Below are positions 54,358 through 62,601 of a stretch of 64,000 nt of DNA, piece by piece. The notes beneath the pieces are model-generated. The model worked only from the letters and a program-made list of their open reading frames with translations. It had not been told where the DNA came from and did not search any database. Source of the DNA: Rhodobacteraceae bacterium UBA2776. GTDB lineage: Bacteria; Pseudomonadota; Alphaproteobacteria; Rhodobacterales; Rhodobacteraceae. A program made the position numbers and the translations under genes. Position 1 is the stretch's first letter, and each line of letters begins with the position of its first letter. Where the stretch lies: assembly GCA_002352425.1 (NCBI GenBank), contig DEIK01000118.1, positions 74,559 through 138,558 on the forward strand, written 5' to 3'.

Positions 54358-54608
54358 CGGTTCAAGTATGCCTTTTTGTTGGCCTCAAGGACAGCGCGAT
54401 TGCTGTTCCAGTTTTCGCGGGAGAAAGCCGCAGTGTCTGGCGCCCCTTCAATCACATCGCCGCGTTTGTGCATGTAGGTACAACGCCCTTCTAGAAAAAG
54501 ACAGAACTCATCCCTGATGAGGTGACGTATCCATATTACCGGTACAGCAAACCCAAAGGCCGGATTCAGATTGCTGCTCCGAAGCTTTGTGCAACAGGTG
54601 GTCGACAA
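54354..54608 (-). pseudogene. unrecognised 3'-terminal gene remnant upstream of the kinase gene
   Basis: An 84-codon frame whose last ~50 residues (from CLFLEGRCTYMHKRG to ANKKAYLNR) have normal local codon use and end in a TGA overlapping the kinase ATG, as a genuine upstream operon gene would. The first ~35 residues look noncoding, so the gene was probably cut near 54500. GCTTTGTGCAACA at 54584-54596 resembles IS6-type ends from memory. Family not recognised. A short intact gene is the alternative. Confidence 0.4.
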
Positions 54609-54912
54609 ATTGCGCGATCTCGCGTGCGCAACAAATTGCGCCTCTCAACAATCAATGTGAGCAAGATAAAGCCCTGCCACAAAATTCCGAATTAACCAAC
54701 TTACTATTTTTATCAGAAATAGACGCGAACAGATTCTTAGCCATCCATTTTGGTAGCCAAGAACCGGAACCAATGGAGGCTCAGATGCCCGATCCAAGGT
54801 CACCTGACGACAAAAAAAACGACGCGCCTGGTCGCGCGCCAAGGCATTACCTGCTGGAGAGGCATCGTCAAGTTATCGGCGATCTTCGCAGCGAAAGCCC
54901 GGACGCTGGATC
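54609..54912. other. gene-poor stretch beside the IS remnant
   Basis: No credible gene. Contains two AAATTGCGC repeats (near 54607 and 54631) and a short plus-strand frame from 54773 (MEAQMPDPRSPDDKKND) that is low-complexity and runs into the transposase remnant, so I do not call it. Probably rearrangement debris. Confidence 0.5.
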
Positions 54913-55585
54913 TCAGGCTGCCTTCAACCCACGCGTGATGTCGTCCCAGATCCAGTGGGCGTCGGCTCTTGCTTGGCGGTAAGAAGCGGCTGAAAGGGTG
55001 TGGCGGCGCGGGCGGAAAATGTTTTGGGATTGGTCGTGGACGGATAAGAATTGCTGAGCCTGTCGGGAGGATTTAAATCGGTCCATGCGGTGTTCGACAG
55101 TGGTTTGTTTGCAAACCATGAGAGAGATCTTTTCTCGCCGTTGGGTCGGCACCGTAGCCTCGGAACTTGTCCGTAACAACGACCCGTGGTTCGCCAAATG
55201 CCTTGAATAGCTTGCGGAAGAATCGACCAGCGGCCCGTTTATTGCGCCGAGATTGGATGAGGATGTCGAGCACATCGCCTCGACTATCAACGGCGCGCCA
55301 CAGCCAATATTTCTTCCCGTTGATCGGAAGCACAACTTCGTCTAGGTGCCATTTGTCCGCCACTTTGGGTCGATCACAGCGGATCACCTTGGCATATTGT
55401 GACCCGAATTTTGCGATCCAAGCGCGGATCGTATCATAGCTGACCATAATTCCATGCGCGGCCAACAAGTCCTCGACATCGCGCAAGCTCATGGGAAATC
55501 GGTGATAGGCCCAGACGGCGTATGCGATGATTTCAGGTGGAAAACGATGGCCTTTAAAGGCGCCAGTTTGCTTTGGTTTGGTCAT
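54913..55585 (-). pseudogene. decayed IS6-family transposase
   Basis: The 5' frame (MTKPKQTGAFKGHRFPPEII on) is a clear IS6-type transposase: RFPMSLRDVEDLLAAHGI, DTIRAW, DKWHLDEVVLPINGKKYW (first catalytic Asp) and VVVTDKFRGYGA (second Asp). After GYGA the reading frame breaks; the downstream frame resumes with RMDRFKSSRQAQQFL and ends RADAHWIWDDITRGLKAA. The segment with NNRAENSHQ, which carries the catalytic Glu, is missing, so there is both a deletion of about 20-30 residues and a frameshift. It cannot be active alone. Confidence 0.85.
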
Positions 55586-55629
55586 ACGAAAACATACCGC
55601 TACGTGAAATGCCCAGCAATTTGACGATC

Positions 55630-56245
55630 CCGTTGCGATTGATCGTCTGAGGGTTCCCCGCAATCAACGCCTCATGATCCACAGCCCCGCCGTTTGAGCT
55701 GAGCGGTTTGAGATCAAAATAAAGTACGCCCATCGGTAGGGCCCCGTAATTCACGACCACCTGATCATATTCCTTTGTGTCAAAATGATCGCTGTAATCC
55801 GTGCCGATGGTTGCGGTCAGTGTGTTGCCGCTGCGTGCAATGTTCAGCAGGCGGCGGGTCACTATAAAGGTCACGTCTTTGTCCTGTAGTGAACGCATAA
55901 AGGGCACCAAATTCATCGCCATGATATCAGCGGCAAAAACCCGATCAGGAGTCATCACCTCAACGGTTGATCCCGCAGCAGCAGCGATCTATGCGGCCTG
56001 CAAGGCGGGGTGATCGCCGCTCTCGTCATAGATCAGGATATTCTTGGCGGGCTTTACATCGCCCGCAGTGATGTCCCATGAGGTGACAGCATTAGCGGCG
56101 TCAACGCCGGTTTCTAATAGTTCGGTGTTTGGCATGCCGCCGGTGGCCACTATTACCACGTCTGAGTTAAGTGCCGTCACATCATTGACTTCGGCCCATG
56201 TGTTGAAATGGAACACCACATCGCGCGCCGTAACTGCTCAGATCA
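55630..56245 (-). pseudogene. FAD/NAD-domain fragment of an NADH:flavin oxidoreductase (DgcA/old-yellow-enzyme type), truncated with internal stop
   Basis: Minus-strand residues DVVIVATGGMPNTELLETG, DESGDHPALQAA, then an in-frame TAG (55990-55992 region), then AAAAGSTVEVMTPDR, DKDVTFIVTRRL and EYDQVVVNYGALP. This is the C-terminal Rossmann part of the ~680-residue dimethylglycine/stachydrine-type oxidoreductase. The N-terminal TIM barrel is absent, the C-terminus is cut near NPQTINRNG where IS-derived sequence begins, and a TAG replaces what is normally Glu. It lies divergent to the TetR gene, which may once have regulated it. Confidence 0.8.
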
Positions 56246-56286
56246 TCCTCACAAATGTCTCTTTCCTAAGAGTCCGCCACAGAATC

Positions 56287-56298
56287 GACACTTGTGTC
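56287..56298. promoter_or_regulatory. candidate TetR operator
   Basis: GACACTTGTGTC: 5-bp arms around TT, 22 bases before the TetR start and between it and the divergent pseudogene. Typical place for an autoregulated TetR site; not proven. Confidence 0.4.
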
Positions 56299-56319
56299 AA
56301 GATTTCTATAATGCTGCCT

Positions 56320-56934
56320 ATGAATGCACCTGTTCCACGCCAACGCGGCTCAAAAGAACTCTGGCTAAATGCCGCCTACGATCTGTTGATCGCGGATGGC
56401 ATTGATGGCGTAAAAATCATGCCCCTGGCCAAACGCCTTAACCTTTCGCGCACCGGGTTTTACTGGTTTTTCAAAGACATCTCGGAACTGCACGGGGCCT
56501 TGATCCACCGTTGGGAGAGCCAAAACACCGGCAACCTGATTGAACGTTGCAATATCGACGCCGCCAACATCTGCGAAGCCCTGTTCAATCTTATGGATTG
56601 CTGGCTGGAACCAGCCATTTTTGACGCGCAGCTTGATCTGGTGATTCGCAATTGGGCCCGTGTGGACGCCGATCTACAGCGTCGGATTGACGTGGCGGAT
56701 CGCACACGTATCGACGCAATAGCGGGCATGTTCACGCGCCACGGGTTTTCGTTTGAACAAGCGGATGTGCGCAGCCTGACGGTCATCTATACGCAGATCG
56801 GTTATATCTCGATGCAGGTCGAGGAAAACCGCCAAGACAGGCTCGCTCGTGTGCAACACTACGTCGAACTTTTCGCGGGCGTTCGCCCCGCGCCGGAGGA
56901 TGTGCAGCGGTTTCTAGATCGGCATCACACCTGA
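56320..56934 (+). CDS. TetR family transcriptional regulator
   Basis: 204 residues. N-terminal HTH: SKELWLNAAYDLLIADGIDGV, then IMPLAKRLNLSRTGFYWFFKD, a standard TetR recognition helix. The C-terminal ligand domain is helical (LEPAIFDAQLDLVIRNWARVD). I chose the ATG at 56320; another in-frame ATG sits three codons upstream. Its natural target was perhaps the flavin oxidoreductase now in ruins next to it, so it may be an orphan. Confidence 0.85.
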   Translation: MNAPVPRQRGSKELWLNAAYDLLIADGIDGVKIMPLAKRLNLSRTGFYWFFKDISELHGALIHRWESQNTGNLIERCNIDAANICEALFNLMDCWLEPAIFDAQLDLVIRNWARVDADLQRRIDVADRTRIDAIAGMFTRHGFSFEQADVRSLTVIYTQIGYISMQVEENRQDRLARVQHYVELFAGVRPAPEDVQRFLDRHHT

Positions 56935-56965
56935 TGGGCTGCTGGTTTTCCGATTGAATACACCA

Positions 56966-58102
56966 CTAGCCCGCGACCAAAGTCGACACCAGCTTATCCA
57001 GCATTTCGCAACAATCGGCCAGTTCGGCAGGCTCAATGTATTCATCCGGTTTATGCGCCCTTGTCATTGACCCCGGCCCGCAGATTATCGCGGAAAATCC
57101 GGCGGCGTTGAACAACCCCGCTTCGGTGCCATAGCTGACTGCGGGGATGGCAGCGCGCCCTGTGAGTTGCTGCAACATGTTGGCTAGGGTGTCGTCAGAT
57201 GGTGGCGGCAAAGCGGGATACATTCCCAAGGTCTCGACCTCTAATGACAAGGCCGCGCCACGGTCAACCTGATCTTGTGCAAATCTGGTGATCCGGTCGA
57301 TCATATCGGTTGGGTTTTGGCCGGGTACGGCGCGGCACTCGACCCATAAACCACAAGCATCAGGGATGATGTTCACAGCCGTGCCACCGGCGATCATGCC
57401 TGCAACCACGGTTGAATGCGGCGGATCGAACCGCGGGTCAAACGGGCCATTGGTTGCCAGCTCTGCGTTCAAGTCGCGTACAAACAATGCCAGTTCGGCT
57501 ATCGGATAGATCGCGTTAGCACCCTCGCTGGGGGTCGAGGAATGGGCCGACGCCCCCGTCAATCGCAAAGTCGCGGCGTGTTTACCCTTGTGGGATAAAG
57601 CCGGTGCCATGTTGGTGGGCTCGCCAATGATGCAGCCCAAAGGGGGGGCGCAAAGATCTGGCAGGCGTTCGATCATATGCCCCACCCCACGGCAGCCAAT
57701 TTCTTCGTCATACGAAAACGCAAAATGCAAAGGGTGGCTGAGTGCCGTATCACCATGCACATAGGCCGTCGCCAACATGCTGGCCAAGAACCCTTTCATA
57801 TCGGTCGTGCCGCGACCATAAAGCCGCCCATCCCGCGTCGTTAAAGTGAACGGATCAGACGTCCAGTCTTGTCCCGCGACCGGCACCACATCCATGTGAC
57901 CAGACAGGATGTATCCCGACTGATCAGCCGGTCCAAGGGTAGCGAAAATATTGTCGCGATCACCCTCGGGGCCGCGCAAAACGCTCACCTTGGCACCTGC
58001 GCGTTCTAGATGGTGCTGCACATAGGCTGACATGGCGGCATTGGACTGACCGGGCAGATCGGGGATCGCCACAAGGTCGGCCAAGAGTGTCTCAACATGC
58101 AT
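56966..58102 (-). CDS. ArgE-type M20 deacylase (acetylornithine deacetylase-like)
   Basis: 378-residue two-zinc M20 peptidase-family enzyme. Zn/active-site motifs: LSGHMDVVPV (HxD), GRGTTDMKGFLA, SYDEEIGCRG (catalytic Glu pair), IIGEPTNM and the C-terminal GPGSMTRAHKPDEYI. Length and motifs fit ArgE (N-acetylornithine to ornithine), although many Rhodobacterales make ornithine by ArgJ and use such enzymes on other N-acyl amino acids. I chose the ATG at 58102, 7 bases after AAGGA. Confidence 0.85.
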   Translation of the reverse strand: MHVETLLADLVAIPDLPGQSNAAMSAYVQHHLERAGAKVSVLRGPEGDRDNIFATLGPADQSGYILSGHMDVVPVAGQDWTSDPFTLTTRDGRLYGRGTTDMKGFLASMLATAYVHGDTALSHPLHFAFSYDEEIGCRGVGHMIERLPDLCAPPLGCIIGEPTNMAPALSHKGKHAATLRLTGASAHSSTPSEGANAIYPIAELALFVRDLNAELATNGPFDPRFDPPHSTVVAGMIAGGTAVNIIPDACGLWVECRAVPGQNPTDMIDRITRFAQDQVDRGAALSLEVETLGMYPALPPPSDDTLANMLQQLTGRAAIPAVSYGTEAGLFNAAGFSAIICGPGSMTRAHKPDEYIEPAELADCCEMLDKLVSTLVAG

Positions 58103-58215
58103 ATTCGGTCCTTGGGTTGGAATTTGAACATTGGGCATGACAGCGCCTGCCATTTGCATAGCGCGTGAGAGTTATTTGTGCGACAGGGAATTTTATCCGC
58201 CGAGTTTGGGCATGC

Positions 58216-58257
58216 CAAAGCGGCGGGTTTGCGACCATTGGCCAACCCGCCGCTTTG
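58216..58257 (-). terminator. 14-bp perfect stem-loop downstream of the DUF1330 gene
   Basis: CAAAGCGGCGGGTT pairs perfectly with AACCCGCCGCTTTG around a 14-base loop. It lies 26 bases after the DUF1330 stop on the minus strand and before the argE-like gene. There is no T-tract beyond it, so it may be a terminator aided by Rho or an mRNA-stabilising stem. Confidence 0.6.
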
Positions 58258-58283
58258 CACATCGTGGATGGTGTTGATTTTGC

Positions 58284-58565
58284 TTAGCCCAAAAGCAGGA
58301 TGTCCGACCCACCCGCGCCACGGCGCAAGGCATGAACATCGGCAAGCGCGGGATCGTTTGACCACGCAATGGCGGCCTCGCGATCAGGAAAGCTTAGCAA
58401 TGCAGCCACATCCGGCGCATTGGGTGCGCCATCCAGCACGGTAAATTCCCGCGCCGCGCTTTCGACTTTGCCGCCGTGTTTTGCAAGCGCCGCTTCTGCG
58501 ACATCGCGGTATGCGGCCAAGGCGTCTGGGTTGGTGACGGTCAATTTTGCATAGGCATAGATCAT
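58284..58565 (-). CDS. DUF1330 family protein
   Basis: 93-residue dimeric alpha-beta-barrel (ferredoxin-like) protein of the DUF1330 family. MIYAYAKLTVTNPDALAAYRD and FPDREAAIAWSNDPAL match the family core. Function unknown. GGAGCG precedes the ATG. Divergent from the LysR-type gene (95 bp), suggesting it is the regulator's target. Confidence 0.82.
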   Translation of the reverse strand: MIYAYAKLTVTNPDALAAYRDVAEAALAKHGGKVESAAREFTVLDGAPNAPDVAALLSFPDREAAIAWSNDPALADVHALRRGAGGSDILLLG

Positions 58566-58626
58566 GGTTCGCTCCTTTGTGAATTGGTAGGTTCAACATA
58601 GCAACTTTCCCACAAGCGAAAACGCG

Positions 58627-58658
58627 TGCAATTGCACATACTACATGCAAAAATGCAT
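58627..58658. promoter_or_regulatory. candidate LysR-type binding site between DUF1330 and lysR-like genes
   Basis: TGCAATTGCA (58627-58636, perfect palindrome) and ATGCA-N4-TGCAT (58645-58658) sit just before the LysR ATG in the divergent gap. LysR-type proteins usually bind such paired T-N11-A-like repeats. Assignment rests on position. Confidence 0.45.
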
Positions 58659-58660
58659 GC

Positions 58661-59533
58661 ATGAGTATTGCATGGGACGACATACGCACGGTTTTGATGT
58701 TGGTGCGCCATCGCTCGTTGGCGGGGGCAGCCGATGCATTGGGCGTGAACTATACCACTGTGGCCCGACGCATACGCCGCGCCGAAGAGGCCCTGGGTCA
58801 CCCTCTGTTTGAACGGTTGCCTGACGGGTATCGACCCACGGCTGCGGCTCATTTGATTGCACAGCACGCAGATCAAATGGAAGACACCGAACACAGTATG
58901 ATGCGCCAATTGCAAGGCATTGAGACAACGCTTAGCGGTGTACTGACCCTGACCGCGCCGCAACTCTTGATCGCCAATTTTCTGGCGCCGGTCATCGAGC
59001 AATTCACCAATATGCACCCGAATATCGAACTGCGTATTTTGGCAACCAACACGCTGTTGGACCTGACACGTCTTGAGGCCGATCTGGCCATTCGCATCAG
59101 CCGCACGCCAGGGGATACACTAAAGGGTCTGCGGCTTTTGCGGCAGGAAAACGCCAGTTTCGCCAGCCAGGAGATTGCAGATCGCATCGCGTCTGATCCA
59201 ACCGCAATGATCGACTGGATTGTCTATGACGCCTATCCCGACCTGCCCAAAGGCATTGACGCTGGTTTTCCCAACAATCGTGTACGCTATCGGTTTGACG
59301 ATATGGTGGCGATGTTGGGCGCGGCGCAGGCGGGGTTGGGGGTGGTTCGGATGCCGATGTTCCTTGGACGGGCGGCAACGGGACTTGCATTGGTTCCGGT
59401 TCTTTCGCCCCAACCCTATGCAGACATCTGGGTGGTTGGGCATCCTGACGTTTGGCCCTCGCAAAAACTGCGCGCCTTTCGTAGCATTCTGGTGAAATAC
59501 TGCAAGACTCACAAACAAGATTTCGTGGCTTGA
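58661..59533 (+). CDS. LysR family transcriptional regulator
   Basis: 290 residues. N-terminal HTH: WDDIRTVLMLVRHRSLAGAA, DALGVNYTTVARRIRRAEEALG, LFERLPDGYRPT. The C-terminal effector-binding domain (LSGVLTLTAPQLL..., FDDMVAMLGAAQAGLGVVRMP) is complete. Its pattern resembles the HdfR/VtlR-like clade with Y/TVARRI in the recognition helix. Divergent from DUF1330. Confidence 0.9.
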   Translation: MSIAWDDIRTVLMLVRHRSLAGAADALGVNYTTVARRIRRAEEALGHPLFERLPDGYRPTAAAHLIAQHADQMEDTEHSMMRQLQGIETTLSGVLTLTAPQLLIANFLAPVIEQFTNMHPNIELRILATNTLLDLTRLEADLAIRISRTPGDTLKGLRLLRQENASFASQEIADRIASDPTAMIDWIVYDAYPDLPKGIDAGFPNNRVRYRFDDMVAMLGAAQAGLGVVRMPMFLGRAATGLALVPVLSPQPYADIWVVGHPDVWPSQKLRAFRSILVKYCKTHKQDFVA

Positions 59534-59586
59534 GATTGCGCCCGCGATAGGTGAAATTGTAGGTCAACGCCAAAGGAGATTGCGAC

Positions 59587-59913
59587 ATGATTGTTTACGG
59601 ACTGAACACCTGTACTGATTGCAAAAACGCCCGCAAAGCGTTGGAGGCCGCCGGCAAGAACGTGGAATTTCGCGACGTCCGTGACCAGCCATTGAGCGAA
59701 GCGGAATTGGCCGGTTTGGTTGCCGAGTTTGGGGATCGGCTGGTGGATCGCACCACGAATGACTGGCGCGGATTAACCGATTGGCTAAAGCATTCCGAGG
59801 TCGAAGCACAGATTGAAGCCAAGCCCAAACTGATGGCCCGTCCAATCATTCAGGATGGGGATGTTTATTATCTCGGATGGGACCAAACCGTGCAGGATGC
59901 TTTGCTGTCCTAG
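59587..59913 (+). CDS. ArsC/YffB-family reductase-like protein
   Basis: 108-residue thioredoxin-like-fold protein of the ArsC/Spx family. It has CTDC (CxxC) near residue 9 and GDRLVDRTTNDWRGL, and PKLMARPIIQDG near the C-terminus, close to YffB. An arsenate reductase role would need the single-Cys ArsC pattern with its three Arg, which is not clear here; a glutathione-linked reductase is as likely. AAAGGAG ribosome site. Confidence 0.8.
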   Translation: MIVYGLNTCTDCKNARKALEAAGKNVEFRDVRDQPLSEAELAGLVAEFGDRLVDRTTNDWRGLTDWLKHSEVEAQIEAKPKLMARPIIQDGDVYYLGWDQTVQDALLS

Positions 59914-59947
59914 TGAATTAGGTGACAAAGCACACTCAAGACCTTGC

Positions 59948-60895
59948 CTAACCAATAATGTTGACCCGATACCCCGCTCGGGGAAAATGCACGTCAATGT
60001 TTCCAACATCTGCGTCCCGTCTGCGCAACACAACAGTTTCGCTGTTCGCGGACACGATCTCGCCTTCAATCGGTTGCTCGCCCCCATCAACATCAGGCGA
60101 AACGCTGACCCGCATTTCGGGTTCGAGCCCTTGCGGATCCAGCGGGTCCTTGGCCTGTTTTGTGATCGGTTCGCTTTCGCTGGCCCGCGTGATGGCAGCC
60201 TCGGCAGACATATCAGTCATTGTGCCGTGGCCGATTTTGGCAACATTTTGCTCCCAGCGCTGCAACTCGGCGAACTCGGACAAAAAGCCCGGCCCTTGGT
60301 TCCACCGTCCCCGTAAAAACCACACCACATAGTATAGTTGCGCATCAATCGCGGCGGCATCTTTTCCCAACAGAAATTCGCGTCCATCCGACAGTTGCGT
60401 ATTCACCCAATGCAAAGGCGCACGCAGCTGCGACGCAAGATGGGGCAAGGCAGCGTTGGCGGCATTTAATTTCTCGGTCCAGTTCTGACCAAGGTAAAGC
60501 CGCCCGCGATCTTGGGCAAAATCCTGTGGCAACCCGTCCCCCGCCGCGCCCAGAATGACCTTTACCCCCAAGTCGAAAAATGCCCCGTCCGTCCAGCGAC
60601 TTAGGCACCACATCAGCCCCGCATCGGCGGTGGGAAAGAACGTCGGCGATGGAAACCGTCGTTCCAGTTCGTGCAGAATACAATGCGTGTCGCAGTAGAT
60701 ATCCGCGCCGATTTGCATAACGGGCGTTCGTCTGTAACCGCCCGTCAATTTGGTGAGCATTGGTTTTGGTGGCAGCCGCGGAATTTCGACCGAGCGCCAC
60801 ACCAACCCTTTGATGCCAAACGCCACCCGCGCTTTTTCGGCCACGGGGGACTGCGGGTAATTATGCAGAATGATTTCGGCCGATGCGTTGGTCAT
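59948..60895 (-). CDS. glutathione S-transferase family protein with extra C-terminal beta-rich domain
   Basis: 315 residues. The N-terminal thioredoxin fold (ILHNYPQSPVAEKARVAFG, YRRTPVMQIGADIYCDTHCI) and helical C-domain (LLGKDAAAIDAQLYYVVWFL) are GST-like. A further ~95 residues (from about 220) end PIEGEIVSANSETVVLRRR and FPRAGYRVNII, a small beta-rich unit that ordinary GSTs lack. Function of the added domain unknown. I chose the ATG at 60895 on family fit. Confidence 0.75.
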   Translation of the reverse strand: MTNASAEIILHNYPQSPVAEKARVAFGIKGLVWRSVEIPRLPPKPMLTKLTGGYRRTPVMQIGADIYCDTHCILHELERRFPSPTFFPTADAGLMWCLSRWTDGAFFDLGVKVILGAAGDGLPQDFAQDRGRLYLGQNWTEKLNAANAALPHLASQLRAPLHWVNTQLSDGREFLLGKDAAAIDAQLYYVVWFLRGRWNQGPGFLSEFAELQRWEQNVAKIGHGTMTDMSAEAAITRASESEPITKQAKDPLDPQGLEPEMRVSVSPDVDGGEQPIEGEIVSANSETVVLRRRDADVGNIDVHFPRAGYRVNIIG

Positions 60896-61120
60896 GGGGG
60901 GCTTTCTGTTGGTGTTGATCGTGAGGTTCACACCTAGATGAGTTTTTCTGGTTTGTCTCGTCCGAGACATAATAGGCGCGTGGAAACGGCTTGCGATGCA
61001 TTCAGGTCATTGGTGTTTGGGGTGATGCCGTGGTATCTTGTGGGCCACGGTTGGCGTGCTACGAAACCGTGACTGTAAAATGCCAACAGACGCGACCCGT
61101 GTCAAAACGCAGAGGGAAAA

Positions 61121-61825
61121 ATGCAATCTATTTTGATCCTAGGGTCCGGCCCCACAGTGTTACAGGCGCGCAACTGGCCGCGTGAACCGTTTGACCGGAT
61201 TGTTGCGATCAACAATGCTTGGCGTGTGCGCCCTGATTGGGATGATGCGATTTACCCGTGGGATTTTCCAGCAGATCGGCAACCGCCTACCTCGCTGACC
61301 ACGACTGGCGACCGGACGCTGGTGACTGAAAATGATTTTGTGACATCGCAAAACGCCCATGGCGGGTTTATCTATGCTGGCGGCACGATGGCGTTTACAG
61401 CCGCCTATTGGGCGCTGCATCATTACCGCCCAAAGGTGATTGCGATGATGGGGTGCGACATGCATTACCCACCCGGGCAAACCCATTTTTATGGCAAGGG
61501 CAGCGCGGATCCATTGCGCGATGATATCACGTTGCAATCCCTAGAGGCCAAATCGGCACGGCTGATGGCCTTGGCGGCGCAGCAAGGTTGCGCGATGGTA
61601 AACCTATCGGACCAGCCTTCACGATTGGTGTTCCCACGCGGAGATGTTATGCAACTACGTGAGGCGCCAGTTGTGGTGTTTGATCAAGCCGATGTTGAAG
61701 CGATTTTGGCACGGGAGCAGGCGTTGGGGTATTACGTCCAGTCGGGGCGATACTGGGAAGAGTTGGACAGATTTGATGCCGCAGCTCTGCGTGATTTGGA
61801 CGCGGCTTGGCTGGCAATGCTGTAG
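61121..61825 (+). CDS. conserved hypothetical protein with Rossmann-like N-terminus (DUF115/Maf-like)
   Basis: 234 residues. ILILGSGPTVLQARNWP looks like a nucleotide-binding start, followed by VAINNAWRVRPDWDDAIYPWDFP; later IAMMGCDMHYPPGQTHFYGKG. The GSGP...INNAW...GCDM arrangement resembles motility-accessory-factor/DUF115-type or sialyltransferase-like folds, but I cannot name a reaction. AGAGGGA precedes the ATG. It stands alone. Confidence 0.65.
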   Translation: MQSILILGSGPTVLQARNWPREPFDRIVAINNAWRVRPDWDDAIYPWDFPADRQPPTSLTTTGDRTLVTENDFVTSQNAHGGFIYAGGTMAFTAAYWALHHYRPKVIAMMGCDMHYPPGQTHFYGKGSADPLRDDITLQSLEAKSARLMALAAQQGCAMVNLSDQPSRLVFPRGDVMQLREAPVVVFDQADVEAILAREQALGYYVQSGRYWEELDRFDAAALRDLDAAWLAML

Positions 61826-61961
61826 GTTTGCATTTACACATTGATCAGTCTTGCGCTCTGGGGTGTAGGCTAGGACCTCCAAAACCCGATTGTCGGCAGG
61901 CGGGCCATTTTGACAACAGCCGCCCTCCAACTTGGTTTTTGCATCGCAAACCTTCGTGCGG

Positions 61962-62284
61962 TTAAACGCTCAACTTGATGACGCGCTTGCCAAAGGCCTC
62001 GCCCCGCAACACGCCGGCAAATGCGGCTGGGGCTTGCTCCAATCCGTTGATCATTTCTTCCTGATACTTGATTTCATCCTGCCCAACCCAATTGGTCATC
62101 AGTTGGGCAAATTCAGGATAGAGATGTAGGAGCCAAGCGAAAGGTATTCGTTGCGCAATAACATCTGGCCTTTGGCAACCACTGGAAACTCTACAACTTC
62201 TAGGCGAAGTATGTTATGGTCCGGTTCTCCCTTTGGCCGTTCGGCCAGAACAAATCTGCGATTTTCTGCGTTTGATCGGGACAC
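61962..62284 (-). pseudogene. CurA-type NADP-dependent oxidoreductase reduced to its two ends
   Basis: The minus strand carries a genuine N-terminus (NRRFVLAERPKGEP, then VAKGQMLLRNEYLSL) and, in a different frame 100 bases on, a genuine C-terminus (PEFAQLMTNWVGQDEIKYQ, INGLEQAPAAFAGVL, FGKRVIKLSV, stop 61962-61964). These belong to a ~340-residue MDR-family NADP-dependent (curcumin/15-oxoprostaglandin-reductase-like) enzyme. The whole middle, including the Rossmann fold, is gone, about 240 residues; junction near 62120-62140. The first frame stops after GSYISILNLPN. Confidence 0.8.
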
Positions 62285-62601
62285 GGAGGTGGCTCTTTAT
62301 AGCTCTGATCTGGCAATGTTAGTTTTGCCTTAGACATTTCACCTAGGGTCGCGAGCTGCCACAAACAAGGAGTCGCTTGTGACAGAATTTTTACGGCCCG
62401 TTTTGCATATTGCAATCGGGCAGTCAGCCCCTGCCAGGGATCAATCGAAACAGGTCGATTTTAACGGCTTGCAACCAATTAACACGGCGACTGCTATCGC
62501 ATAACAACCCGCTGAGTTTGGATAACATCACCGGATTTGGTAAAAATCATTCATCGAAACAACACAAACCTGATTATCATTTTTAAACACGGAGAATTAC
62601 C
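62285..62601. other. intergenic region before the SH3/beta-trefoil gene
   Basis: No gene seen. AT-rich toward the 3' end with the promoter-like stretch near 62540-62590. An ACGGAG ribosome site stands at about 62588-62593. No clear hairpin or repeat. Confidence 0.6.

Noticed and set aside
54773..54982. Short plus-strand frame starting MEAQMPDPRSP
   Set aside because: Low complexity, runs into the transposase remnant, no homologue recognised.
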